DNA from: Anomaloglossus baeobatrachus
Taxonomy: Eukaryota > Chordata > Amphibia > Anura > Aromobatidae
DNA: 64,000 bases
NCBI RefSeq assembly: GCF_048569485.1
Contig: NW_027445244.1
Span: 1-64,000, forward strand
Reading direction: 5' to 3'
Every line of letters starts with the position of its first letter. Position 1 is the first letter of the stretch. This document shows, piece after piece, positions 32,352-43,749 of the stretch. Made by a program: the position numbers and the translations under genes. Below the pieces are notes generated by a model, which saw only the letters and a list, made by a program, of their open reading frames with translations, ran no database searches and was not told the origin of the DNA.

Positions 32352-35300
32352 ATGGCGGCTAGGAGTCGCAGTTCTCCATGGGGGCCTGTGGAGGTCCGTT
32401 ATTTAGTAAAAATGATGGTCAAAAAAGACTATTTCTGCGAGGCACAGCATGACCATCCCATGCTTCATAAGCAGGCTGTGCTGAGGCTAATTAGTAGAGG
32501 CCTGGCCCGTCGATTTGGGGTGGAGCGATCCACAACCCAAATTAGGAAGAAACTGGCAGACCTGCGCTATAAATCCAGTGATCTCCTCGCCAGCATCCGA
32601 GCAGACATCGAGAGGCGTCATGGTGAGTGCTGTTTAGCGGCTTTGGTCCGGTTCGGTTTTGTTTACCCATGAACAACCCATGGCTTTATGGTTCATGGAT
32701 CATGGATCTAAACATCGGTGTTACCATTTAGTAAACATGTTAAATCTAATATCCCCAAAAATATATTGTAGGATCACCTTTTATGGCCTAGAGCATACCT
32801 GGGCAAGGGGCGGCCCGCGGGCCACATCCGGCCCGCCTACTCTCTGTGACCGGCCCGCCTGGCTCCGGGCATCCTTGCTGGCCGGTCACTGATGAGGGCA
32901 ATCTGACGTGTTGTCCAGAGCTCCAGGCTCCGGGCGGCCTGTGGTCAGATTGCCCTCATCACACGCTGCGTGCCGGCAGGGAACAGAGGACTGATACTGC
33001 AGCACCGCACAGTGCAGCAGCGGAAGACAGGAATCTGTTCTCTGTTTCCTGCCGACACTTTCCCTGTGACACACACGCACGCGCCCTGATGTCGTCAGTA
33101 CGGCGCGCGTGTGTGTCATTTGAAAAGTTCCCGCCCCGGCAGGAGAAGAAGATGCAGCAGCCGGACCCCGTACGGAGAGAGGAGGCAGCTCAGCGGGGAG
33201 CCGTACAAGAGAAGAAGGATGTCAGTGGGAGCCCGGGTGTAGTGATGTATATTACAGGTGGATATAGGGGTGTAGTGATGTATATTACAGGTGTATATGG
33301 GGGTGTAGTGATGTAGTATATGGGGATTGTTTGTGTATATATGTCTATAGCGTGTGTGTATGTATGTGTGCGTGCGTGCAGAGAGTAAAGCCCGTAACTG
33401 CGAGTGGTACCATGTGCTCTCTCCCCGCCCCCTGCAGCGCCATTCCGCCATTACAGGGCCTGATTGCATTTCTCCGGTACCTGTTTGCATACATGTGTCA
33501 GGTACCGGCGAAAACACGAGTCTGTGAAATAAAAAGATTTTCCATATTTACCTGCTTTCTTCAGCTCTGCTGCCTCCCGCTCCTGACCACTGCTCATTCA
33601 TTGATTATTCACCGCACTCAGGACCTGGAAGCCGGAGCGGCGCGATGACAGCACCGGGCACAGCACCGTTGAGGGCATCAACGCAGGGACAGGTGAGTAT
33701 TCTGCAAGCACAGTGGCCTCCAGGAGGTCATCAGAGTTTCCAATGAACTTTGATGACCATCCTGCGACACCCACGCTACAGCTTCATGGGTTCATCAGAG
33801 TTCATTGGGAACTGTGACGAGTCCCCGAGATGCTCCGGCTTCCAGGTTCTCAACATACACACACACCTGTATACTCACCCAGCGATGCGGTCCCCAGCAC
33901 TGTCCCTGCTTCCAGCTGCTCACTGCAGTGAATATTCAGTGAGTATAATTACCATCGATAAGGAGCGGGAGGCAGCAGAGCCAGAGACAGCAGCGCTGGA
34001 GAGAGGTAAATATAGAAAATCTTTTTATTAAAAAGACCCGTGTTTTCTCTGGTATTTGTCACACTGATGTCACACAGATCACATCAGTGTGCGATCCGTG
34101 TGACACCTGTGCTGCCAGAGAAAAAAAGGATAGGTGTGCATGCAGGGCCACGAGGGGTCACACAGTCCGTAACTTACTGTTTGTGTATGAAGGATAGTAT
34201 ATATGCTATATACAGTATTGGTTAAAACTGAGTTAATTATATTAGTCCGGCCCTCTAAAACCATCCCAATTTCTCATGCGGCCCCATGGGAACATTAATT
34301 GCCCACCCCTGGCCTACAGGCTACTTTACACACTGCGATATCGGTCCCGATATCGCTACTGTGGGTACCCGACCCCATCTGTTGTGCGGCACGGGCAAAT
34401 CGCTGCCCGGCACGGGCACAACATCGCCCAGAGCCGTCACCTATACTTACCTGTCCGGCGACGGTGTCTTTCTAAGGGTGGCGGTCCGTGCGGCGTCACA
34501 GCCACGTCAATGAACCGCCGCCCAATAGCAGTGGAGGGGCGGAGATGAGCGGGACGTAATATCCCGCTCACCTCCTTCCTTCCGCAATGTGGCCGGGAGG
34601 CATGGAAGGGGAGCTTCCTCGTTCCTGTGGCGTCACACGCAGCGATGTGTGCTGCCGCAGGAATGAGGAACAACTTCGTTACTGCTGCATTCACGATTTT
34701 TGAGAATGGACACCCATGTCGCCGATTAGCGTTTTTGCACGTTTTTTCAACGATGCAAAATCGCTCATCGGAGTCACACGCAACAGACGGCATCGCTAAT
34801 GCGGCCGGTTGTGCGTCAAGAATTCCGTGATGCCATCGACTTATATTTGCGATGTCGTAGTGTGTCAAGCCCCCTTTAATGGTGTTGGACGCAGCTTACA
34901 GCAATAAAAAGTGGTGTGAGGTTCCCGCAGAAAACATATGGGAACATTGACTGAAAAATCTGAAAAGTTCTGTCTGGTGGAAAAATGAAAGGTATTGAAA
35001 AAAATCAGTAAAACAAAAATAATAGAACACATGGGTGCTGAACAAGTTATCGAGGACCTGTCACCCACTCCCCACGCATGCATAAGTGCAGCAATGAATG
35101 CAGCATACATACTTTCATAACATGGACATTAACTGTGATATTCTTCCCCGACACTGGTGACCCAGTGATTACAATTGGAAAAACATGGCACAAAATGCCA
35201 ATGACCAATCATTAAAATAAAAAAAAAAATCTTAATTTATATAAAATTTACAAAGAATAATAATACAATTGTGTAAAATATGAGGTAGTTTGGCGAGGAC

Positions 35301-37339
35301 CCAAAGGAGGGGATTTATTTCTGAAACATATGAACTAGAAATATACACACACATATGGCTTCTAAACTTGCTCACTCAGATATGCAACGAGATAAGAAGG
35401 ATAGTCAGATGACTGGACAATGCTCCAAACGCGATTAGAACAAGGTTGTTTGGAAAGCACAGTGTAGTTCAAATGCAATATATTGCAAAGAAAATAATCA
35501 CATTATACCGAGATATCTAGTGTGCATATCAGAGGGACAAGGTGGCGAAAAAGAGCTAATTATCCTTTGTAAAAGGTATGGTATGCAAACTTGATCATAG
35601 GTAAATTTCAGATACCTAAAAACTTCAATGCTCCTGGGGTAATGGGATTATTTACTCTTTGCATATATTAGGATTTGATCAACACTGTGCCAGTCTTTAC
35701 AAAAACCATTTCGCAATAAACCATGCTGTGTAATCGCGTTTGGAGTATTGTCCATTGACCTGATTATCATTGTTATCTCAGTGCATATCTAAAGAAAATA
35801 ATTACATTATACCAAGATATCTAGTGTGCATATCAGAGGGTCAAGGTGGCGAAAAGGAGCTAATTATCTAACTTGATCATAGGTAAATTTCGGATACCTC
35901 AAAACTTCAATGCTCCTGGGGTATAATGGGTTTATTTTCTCTTTGCATTTGCATCTCTGATTATCATTGTTATCTCGGTGCATATCAGAGTGACATTAGA
36001 AGCCTTGAGTACAAGCCATATGTTATACTATTTACAGAACAGAATAAAATAGAATAATTTAAGTGATTGATTTTTGTGCCTTGTTTTTCCAATGAATGCA
36101 GCATGTTTGCTGCTTTGAGGCAAGTGGTCCCCATGTGTCTGGTGCCCCTAGAAAAAGGTTTGTCAAACATACGTAAAAAAGCAGGCTATACACGGGCTTT
36201 ACATGCTACAATATATCTACCGATGTGTCGGCGGGGTCACGTTGTAAGTGATGCACATCCGGCATCGTTAGAGATATTGTAGTCTGTAAAACCTACATGC
36301 GATTACGATTAAACGAATAACCGTTCATCGCATACACGTCGTTCAATTACTAAAAATTGAACGTCTGGTTGCTCAATGTTCCCGAGGCAGCACACATCGC
36401 AGTGTGTGACACCCCGGGAATGATGAACTGCAACTTACCTGCGTCCCGCTTCTTACGTATGGATGGTCGTATAGAAGGGTAAGTACTTGTGACAGGAACA
36501 AAGCATAGGTGCGACACGGTCAACAAATTTCAGTTGTCGCACATAAGATGGGGGCGTGTCACATCACATACGATATCGTATGCAGAATTGTATGGTGTAA
36601 AGTAGGCGTAAGCCATAGTGGCCTGGAGTTATGCGCTCAATAAAAGTTTTCTCCTATACCTAGGACCACCTCCAGCTGCACAGGCAGCTCCACCATCTCC
36701 ACCCTCTCCGGCTGTGGATCCACCATCTCCGCCAGCTCCACCATCTCCTGCTGCGGATCCACCATCCCCGCCGGCTCCACCATCTCCTGCTGCAGATCCA
36801 CCACCTCCGCCTGCTGCGCCTGCTGGGACACCCTCTCCTTCTCCAACCCCATCACCTGCTGCAACCCCATCTCTTCCTTCAACCCCATCACCACCTTCTA
36901 CCCTGTCTCCCCATACTTCTCCTTCTAACGATGCCTTCTCCCCCGCATCAGTTGGTGAGTTTTGTGCAGGCTACCCTTCCTGTAATTTATGCACATAACA
37001 TGGTGTCCCTACAAGTTGTAAAGGATACAGGGATGTTTAAATGATGGTGGGCTGTCGTGTACTAATATTTGATTTGTGTTCCCTAGCCACAGGATCTGGT
37101 TGGGCCATCAGCGCCTCAGAGGAAGAAGGTGATGAACCCCAGAACCGTAAGTGGTCAACCAAAAACATATACCTGACAGTTCGATGTTGGAACAAGGATG
37201 GTTAACTTTTCCCATTCCCTCCACAGAAATCCCCACACTACAGGACCTGGTGGAATCACAACGGCGTTTGTCAGAAGCCGTCCGGCGTCATGGGGAGATG
37301 CTGGAACAGTTTTTGGCAGCCCAACAGCAGGGCCACTAA
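32352..37339 (+). CDS. Harbinger accessory protein, Myb/SANT-like, four exons
   Basis: Exons 32352-32622, 36664-36954, 37087-37146 and 37227-37339 give 244 residues. Every junction has GT...AG (donors GTGAGT, GTGAGT, GTAAGT) and every one is phase 1, so the chain stays open to the TAA. Residues 9-90 look like a trihelix/Myb-SANT DNA-binding domain (SPWGPVEVRYLV, LISRGLARRFGV, QIRKKLADLRYK). Exon 2 is a Pro/Ala/Ser-rich linker. The C-terminus (LQDLVESQRRLSEAVRRHGE) looks like a short coiled coil. PIF/Harbinger elements carry such a protein, which helps bring the transposase to its DNA and into the nucleus. The start at 32352 (ACATGG) is preferred over a TTG further upstream. The first intron holds a hAT MITE and other repeats. 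An AATAAA lies at 37559. Confidence 0.8.
32794..34311. mobile_element. Non-autonomous hAT element in the Myb gene's first intron
   Basis: Ends CATACCTGGGCAA (32794) and TTGCCCACCCCTG (34299-34311) are degenerate inverted repeats of the CAGGGGTGGGCAA type. An imperfect 8-bp duplication GCCTAGAG/GCCTACAG flanks it (32786-32793 and 34312-34319). The CGGCCCGCGGGCC subterminal block matches the larger hAT in this window. It has no transposase. A ~34-bp tandem repeat (GGGTGTAGTGATGTATATTA type) lies at 33236-33315. Confidence 0.75.
34320..34878. mobile_element. Harbinger-type MITE, same family as 53331-53884
   Basis: Begins CTACTTTACACACTGCGATA and ends with a matching inverted GATGTCGTAGTGTGTCAAGC type end. 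The interior (CTCACCTCCTTCCTTCCGCA, GATGTGTGCTGCCGCAGGAA) closely matches the MITE at 53331-53884. No coding capacity. Its left edge touches the hAT duplication, so its own target duplication cannot be read. Confidence 0.65.
34879..35339. other. AT-rich spacer, nothing recognised
   Basis: Intronic sequence of the Myb gene without repeats or frames I can assign. Confidence 0.5.
35340..36015. mobile_element. Foldback-type MITE with internal duplication
   Basis: The outer ends are inverted copies: CATATGGCTTCTAAACTTGC near 35355 against its complement near 36020, both containing the GAGATAA...GATATGCA block. An inner pair with CTCCAAACGCGATTA (about 35425-35440) is inverted at 35732-35748. A ~155-base segment (AGATATCTAGTGTGCATATC ... 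CAATGCTCCTGGGGTA) occurs in direct orientation at about 35508-35645 and 35813-35925. Non-coding. Confidence 0.6.
36184..36610. mobile_element. MITE-like sequence, low confidence
   Basis: Ends near GGGCTTTACATGCTAC (about 36193) and GTGTAAAGTAGGC (about 36596) resemble the CTACTTTACAC terminus of the Harbinger MITE family here. The interior contains CGATATCG-like and GTGTGACACC motifs. Non-coding. It lies just before the second Myb exon. Confidence 0.45.
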
Positions 37340-37564
37340 ATGTGAATGTTTGTGATTTAAATGTTTTTTTTTGTTTTGTATGTCACATAAATCTTTCTAG
37401 TTTATTTTCGCTGTTGCTTACATTTTTGGACAAAACTTTCAAACAGGGTTTGGGAACCTATTTACTGCCGGGGACCATTTGGAATTTTCTACCAACCAAC
37501 GGGGGCCACACCAAATTATCAACTTGAACACGACCAGGCTATATTTGTTAAAATAATTAATAAA

Positions 37565-39222
37565 ATCAGCCCCAGAGTGGTGGCTGGAGAGACTGTGATG
37601 TTCGGTGAGATGGATCATTTTGATTCTCACCACTACATTTCCATGTTTGTCTTGGTCTGGAGAGGCTGGGGGCATACACAACACAGGAGAAGCTAGGGCA
37701 TATACATCACAGGAAACACTGAGGCATATACATCCCAGGAGAGGCTGCGTCATATACATCCCTTAAGAGTATGGGGCATATACATCACCCTGAGCAGTAG
37801 TTGGCAGCACAAAGAGCACTGTGCCGCCCTGGCAAAACCTGGGTGTTACAGAGGTCTGCATACATGTTATTGATGCTGATTTAACTCTCCCTTGGGGAGG
37901 TTCCCACACACAAACACACACCAGCCAATCAGACCCCACTCACCCCCTCCCCACGAAAACAGGAGGACATCAAGACTGTACAGTGGCAACAAGGTTTTTT
38001 TTTTTTTCAATGATCTTGACTGTCCAGGGGAGGGTGTGTGTGTGTGTGTGATGTTACCTCTGAGACCACCTGGCTAGTCCAGGGCGTCACATAAGCAGCC
38101 CCTGTGTGGGGCTGGGGTGAGTGGTACTCACGGCCTCAGGAATGGGCCAGCCTCTTGTGGGACCCGAAGTGGACCAGGAGAGGGGTGCCAGCTGTCGGGA
38201 CCCAGTACGGACCAGTGTGAAAAGAAGACACATACCTCGGGCAGGAAAAGATCACCTGAATTACACACACGGGTGTGGGACCCGTCTTCACAGCAGCGGG
38301 CCGTTGGCACCTGTTACCAGCAACTTGGTTAATTACTGGACTGGGGTTAGTTATTGGTTTATACTGTGAGTACTCCTGCACCACCCGGTACAAGGCGAGG
38401 ACTGTACCCGTCACTCTACAAACTACCTCTCCCAATTGGGCCCTGGGACTATAAATCCCCCTACCCGTGGAGGGTATCCCACCTAGCTGCCCCACACCAT
38501 CAGTCCCGGGCACGGTCCCCAGAGGCAGTGGCGGTGCCACCACCTTATCAACGCAACCCACGGGTGGCGTGACAGACAATTCCCCCTACCTAATCCCCCT
38601 CTTTTTTGGGAGCTTGACATTACAGACCGGGTCACGACACCGGGATACCTGCAGAAGTAACCCCTTGGCCAGGATCTCATTTCCCCCCCAATCCCTGGGC
38701 AACACAGCAATAGGTGGCAGCACAAAGAGCTGTAGGTGGCATAACACAAACAGCACTGACAGTGACAGCACTAGAAGGCAGCTCGGAGAGCATTAGGTGA
38801 CAGCACTATAAGGCAGCAGGGAGAGCACTATGTTCCCCACCACAGCTTTAAAACAAAGAACCCACAAAAACATTCTTAATTAAAAAAAAAACACCCACAC
38901 ACACACATTATATATGTGCATCTGTAGAGTTGTGCCATGATGGCGACCCTGACCTCCACCCAGCCCTTTACCCCGTGAATAATGTTATGCAGAATTCATG
39001 AAAGCTGTACAAAAGTTTGAAATCAAAGACATTTTTTATTACAATTCCCTAACATTGCTTAAACAACAACAAAAACAGCATAAATATTATAACAAAAAAC
39101 AAAAACTATAAATTTTGATATTGGTTACTAGAGTCATTTAAATGTTGCCTCTGTGGGCTGAAAAATTGGTTCATTGGGGGGAACATGGGATACTGTGCGG
39201 GGGGGTCATGCTGGAGGTGCGG
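37565..39222. other. Intergenic DNA between the Myb and MADF genes, with a probable solo LTR
   Basis: About 37660-37800 has short repeats of GGCATATACATCACAGGA type. From 37820 (TGTGCCGCCCTGG) to about 38704 the sequence resembles the terminal repeat of an LTR retrotransposon, with a CCACGGGTGGCGTGACAG motif shared with the LTR at 60115-61350. I could not find a clean target duplication. Beyond it are GCAGCAC-type short repeats, an (AC)n run near 38890 and the 3' flank of the MADF gene. Confidence 0.4.
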
Positions 39223-40302
39223 TCAAGGCTCCATCCTCATCCATGGCACTTGGTTCCATGAAGAGTGTTGTTGATGATCTACTTCGCACACTTTTGAGGA
39301 GTCTGTCAGTTTCCCCAATGCCACCTTGTTGAGGGCCTCCAGCATGACCCTTTCGACATGACCTCTTTGTTTGTCATCCAGCTTACGGAGTCTTTCATCC
39401 GTAAGCTGGGCAAATCCGCAAATGGATGGTCTGCTGTGCTGCTCCAGGATTTTCTTCGCCATATCCATAAGGTCTGTTGATGATGTGTTGTTCGGCTGCC
39501 TCTTACGGGTTGAGGAGATCCGCCGCGGTAATGGAGCTTCTGCGGTCTCCTCGGAAGTCCCGGCAATTTCATCATCACCACCTGTCGCTATTGGCCCAGC
39601 TTCACAACGATCCTGCGGAACAATAAAAATGATGTTAAACTCAGATATCATGAGCAACAGGCACAGGGATACACATGCACTGGAAACTAATGGGAGGGGC
39701 AGACTAGTACTACAAGATATGAAATGTCATTACATGGTATGAAAATAGAGTGTGGAGAAACTAGTAAAGGAGTATACTTATCTGAACTGGAAGGGATACA
39801 TTTTGAAATCTGCAACAGTAATCATAGAAAACCGTAGTAACTATTTTCAATTAAATAATGCCATGTACATCAAAAGTTTCACAAAGGTACTTACATCTCC
39901 AACTGTGGTGTCAGACCGGACCTCAGGCTGTGTTCCGGGACCAAAGGACAGCGATGTTATTGTACGTGGTACCTCTTGGTCTCTTATGAAGGCCAGCAAA
40001 TCGTAGTACCAAAGCTTTGGAACGTAAAGTTCCTCCGTTCCGGCACCAGATTTGCTGGCCTTCTCCACCTTATTTAGTTCCTTTTTATAAACGGTGCGAA
40101 GACCCTGGATTTTCTTTCGCACAATCTCAGTTGTAATGGTCTAAGTAGGGTTATGCCTCTGGAACAATTCAACAAGCTGCTCATAGGCCTGCTTTTTCTT
40201 GTATCGATTGCTATAATCGACAGACTTAATCTTCCACAAACAAGGCAGGGATCGATACATATCAATCATCTCCCTTATAAATTCTTGTTTGTTGGAAGAC
40301 AT
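39223..40302 (-). pseudogene. Harbinger accessory protein with MADF domain, two coding exons, one in-frame stop
   Basis: Minus strand: exon 40302-39895 and exon 39612-39223, joined by a GTAAGT donor and a GTTCCGCAG acceptor in phase 0, giving a 265-residue frame. The start ATG follows a TTTTTTTTCAG acceptor directly, so an untranslated first exon probably lies near 40960, where an AAAG|GTAAGT donor is seen. Residues 8-107 form a MADF domain (FIREMIDMYRSLPCLW, YKKKQAYEQLVEL, IVRKKIQGLRTVYKKEL, LWYYDLLAFIRD), a Myb-related DNA-binding fold found in second proteins of animal PIF/Harbinger transposons. The C-terminal part (LRKLDDKQRGHVERVMLEAL) is BESS-like. Codon 54 (40143-40141) is TAG, so this copy should not make full-length protein. 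Confidence 0.75.
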
Positions 40303-40339
40303 CTGAAAAAAAAGGAAATTAATGTATTACTACATTGTT

Positions 40340-40620
40340 ATAAACTAAGCACAAGAATATAGCTGCTATAATACTGCCACCTACGTACAACTACTTTAAT
40401 ACTGCTCCTATGTCCAATAATATAACTACTATAATACGGCCCCCTATGTACAAGAATATAACTACTATCATACTGCCCCCTATATACAAGAATTTAACTA
40501 CTATAATACTGCCCCTATGCACAAGAATATAACTACTATAATACTGCCCCTATGTACAAAAATATAACTACTATAATACTGCCCCTATGTACAAGAACAT
40601 AACTATATGTACAGCGGTAT
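40340..40620. repeat. ~36-bp minisatellite, third array in the Harbinger element
   Basis: About seven copies of the CCCCTATGTACAAGAATATA unit, same orientation as 31620-31960. Further diverged copies continue among (AT)n runs to about 40945. Confidence 0.8.
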
Positions 40621-40639
40621 TGAATATATAAATATATAT

Positions 40640-40648
40640 ACATATATA

Positions 40649-40696
<48 letters not shown>

Positions 40697-40753
40697 GAAA
40701 ATAGCTATATGTTCAAGAATATAATTGCTATAATACTGGCCCCATAGATATAT

Positions 40754-40805
<52 letters not shown>
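40640..40805. repeat. Two (AT)n microsatellites
   Basis: TA-dinucleotide runs at about 40651-40693 and 40757-40805, separated by one minisatellite unit. Confidence 0.9.
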
Positions 40806-40807
<2 letters not shown>

Positions 40808-41089
40808 CTATGTACAGGAATAGAAAAGCTATAATACTTCCCCCTATGTACATAGATAAATATAACTATAATACTGCCCCAATATACAAGAATACAGTTG
40901 CTATATTAATGTCACGATGTACTAGAATATTGGTATAATACTGCCCAAAATTACTTACCTTTAAGTCAGGAGAATATTAAAAATCCAAGACGAAATCAAC
41001 AAATTGAAAGAATCACTGCAGCAAACTGCGTTCTGAAAAAGCTCAGGTAGAGTGAATGGAAGCGCTACTGCGTCGTCTTTTGTTTGATA

Positions 41090-41230
41090 CGGTCACCCAA
41101 TCAGGCGACGCTGTAGTGATGACCAATCGGAACAGAGGGGCGTGAAGAAAGACAACGCAAAGCGCTGTAGCGATCACCAATAGGAACAGAGGGGCGTGAA
41201 AAGAGATAACGCAAACCGTATCTAGGGGTT
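41090..41230 (-). promoter_or_regulatory. Right subterminal promoter-like repeats
   Basis: Two ~54-base direct repeats, each with CCAAT (41123-41127 and 41177-41181) followed by AACAGAGGGGCGTGAA. The same elements occur inverted near the left end (14405-14454). They lie upstream of the minus-strand MADF gene and may serve as its promoter, as transposase-binding sites, or both. Confidence 0.45.
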
Positions 41231-41437
41231 AAAACCACACCTCTGACTCGTCGTGCAATGACATGTCTGAAACCACACAACGACCGTCGACGTCGCTATG
41301 ATCTCTGCTCCGTCGCTGCTTTATTTAGCATGTTTGACAGCTTACTAACGATTATCTATGGTCGCTGCAACGTCACAGAATATGGTGACGTTGCAGCGAC
41401 GTCGTTGTCGTCGTCGTTATGTGTGACACCAGCTTTA

Positions 41438-43017
41438 GAGATGTTAATAGGTTTGTCAGGAATCTCACAATAAAAAGACATTTTTCCAATACTGATGCGG
41501 ACAATACTGATAGGCCCAACTCACCTGATCCTCCGACCAACAATTCTACTCATGTCCCCCTATTTTGGAATTTGAGGGAACAGATTGCGGTTACGCACTT
41601 ACAAGAACTAAGTGACACCTGTACGGGTATATCTGAACCTTCTCCTTTTGTCAATAAGAACCCGAGTTTTTATCCTATTGCCTCCAGGGTTCCTGTTATG
41701 GACACGTTCCAGGACCTTATAGAATCGGAGGTCAGAAATATACTCTTGATGAAACCCCAGATTCAGGACAATTTGTCATCCTCTGAAAAAAGAGCACTTA
41801 AAGATCTGAAGGACAATAGTCACATTGTGGTCCGGGGGGCGGACAAGGGGGGCTCAGTAGTAGTGCTGGACAGCAAACTGTATGAAAGAGAGATTAATAC
41901 CATATTGAGTGATAAATCCACTTACAGGCAATTGCCTTGCGATCCCACATCTGATTTTTCCTCAAAGTTACGGGTCCTCTTCTCACAAGGTTTTCAATGG
42001 GGAGTTCTTAATGAAAAGGTCCACGAATATCTTTTTGTCGACTCTCTGGTGTGTCTCATTTTTCAAGGCCTTCCCAAGGTCCATAAGGGCACTTTCCCTC
42101 CCCCATTGAGACCCATAGTAGCCAGCACTGGGTCTCTAACCAGCAATCTGAGTGACTGGCTAGATCATTATATCCAGCCGCTCATGAAACGTACTATTGG
42201 TCATATTAGAGACACAAAGAGTCTCTTACAGGATTTGGAGATGTCCTGGACGAGTGGTTCTTTTTGGATAATAAGCGACGTGGTCTCATTATATCCTAGC
42301 ATACCGTATAGGGAAGCCTTACAGGCTCTGTATTTTCATCTAAATAAATACAGCTCATTTGACGATGTCCTCAAAGAATTCATTCTCATGACAACAGGTT
42401 TTCTGTTGACCCACAATTTTTTCCAGTTTAACTTAACATTTTATCTCCAGATAGCCGGTTGTCCTATGGGGGCATGTTTTTCATGTGCATTGGCTAATAT
42501 TTACATGGCCTACTGGGAAGAGAAATATATCTATACAAGTGATAATCCATTGTTGCATACCATTATTTGGTATGCAAGATATATTGATGATCAAGTTATG
42601 ATATGTAATACAGGAGATTTTGATATCCCCCAGGAGGCCATGGAAGCCGTCAATGCACATTTTAACAACAACCCTCTCAATTTGAGATTTACCATGAACC
42701 TATATATGGACTCAGCTCCCTTCCTGGACATCCTGCTATCTGGCGACCCCTTGACTGGTTCCATTCATTCTGTTCTGTATAGGAAGCCTATTTGTGGCAA
42801 TACCTCTCTCCATGCGAGTAGCTGTCACATGCCCCACACCTTACAGAATTTACCTGTGGGTGAGCTCTTACGAGCGAAGCGTTTATGCTCATCTGAAGCT
42901 TCCTATCGTTGTGAAGCTGTCCGCATTAGAGAGAGACTCAGTGGGAGGGGGTATCCTGATCGGACTTTGAACAGGGCCTCTTCTATTGTTGAGAATAGGA
43001 CCAGAACCAATCGGTTG
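41438..43017 (+). CDS. PLE-1 right-arm protein, reverse transcriptase part
   Basis: Open frame continuing from the 43 bases left of the Harbinger element (14073-14115). PLE blocks in order: RDVNRFVRNLTIKRHF, KNPSFYPI, ADKGGSVVVLD (first palm block, near 41850), LPKVHKG (near 42070), SLYPSIPYREAL, AGCPMGACFSCALANIYM, the catalytic YARYIDDQ (near 42575) and DSAPFLDILLS. The frame reaches the Tx1 LINE insertion at 43018. After the insertion the same protein resumes at 46885. The N-terminus is short compared with full-length PLEs, consistent with 5' truncation at the head-to-head junction. Apart from the two insertions I see no frame break in this arm, unlike the left arm. Confidence 0.85.
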
Positions 43018-43019
43018 CG

Positions 43020-43735
43020 GATGCCCTGGAAAGACCCATCTCAGAGGAGGAGTACTGGGCTGCAATTAAAAATTCCCCCACTGGTAAGGCCCCTGGCCCA
43101 GATGGCTTCCCCCTGCTTTACTACAAAAAGATGGGCTCCATGCTGCTCCCCCATTTCTCTCTGCCTTTAACAATATCTCACTCTCCGAAAAGGTCCACTT
43201 GCCGAGAGACTCTTTGGCCGCTAATATAGTAGTCATCCCTAAAGAGAGTAAAGACCCTACCTCTTGTTCTAGTTACCGACCCATCTCCCTCCTCAACACA
43301 GACTTGAAGCTCTTCACCAGAATATTATCAGAGAGACTCTCTCCATTGCTGGGGGGGATTGTCAACCCGGACCAGGCTGGGTTCATGATGGGAAGGGAAG
43401 CGAGGGACAACACCACTAAGGCGCTGAACTTAATCCACAGGGCTAATTCGGAAGGGTTGCCCCTGATGCTCCTGTCGACCGACGCAGAAAAAGCGTTCGA
43501 CAGAGTCAATTGGATATTCATGGAGGAGGTTCTGCGGGAGGTGGGGTTGGGGAGGATGATGCTCAGGTGGATATGCTCTCTGTATAGTAACCCCTCTGCC
43601 GCGGTCAGGGTGAACGGTCTGGGTGAACGGTCTCCTTTCAGATAGATTTCCCATTCTTAACGGCACAAGGCAGGGATGCCCCCTCTCACCCCTGATCTTT
43701 ATCCTGACCCTGGAACCCCTGCTTAGCCGAATTAG
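43020..43735 (+). pseudogene. Tx1 LINE ORF2, first part (RT fingers and palm)
   Basis: RT blocks TGKAPGPDGF (near 43080), SSYRPISLLNTDLK, DQAGFMMGREARDN, STDAEKAFDRVNW (near 43475) and QGCPLSPL (near 43673) are spread over several frames. One break lies near 43170-43200. Another is caused by a 13-bp tandem duplication GGGTGAACGGTCT (43608-43620 and 43621-43633) that is not a multiple of three. Dead copy. Confidence 0.85.
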
Positions 43736-43749
43736 AGGTAACATTGACA

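Larger units (their letters stand above)
14116..41434. mobile_element. PIF/Harbinger DNA transposon with three genes, carrying nested insertions
   Basis: Terminal inverted repeats begin AGCTGGTGTCACACATAACG at 14116 and end with the matching complement at 41434. Near-identity extends about 70 bases, including GACGTCGCTGCAACGTCACC. A 3-bp TTA duplication flanks it (14113-14115 and 41435-41437), as PIF/Harbinger elements make. It interrupts the right arm of PLE-1. Inside are a DDE transposase gene (29950-31206, plus), a spliced Myb/SANT-like gene (32352-37339, plus) and a spliced MADF gene (40302-39223, minus). Roughly 15 kb of its length is two Helitrons in the transposase intron. Another 1.5 kb is a hAT MITE in the Myb gene's first intron. 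Confidence 0.9.
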
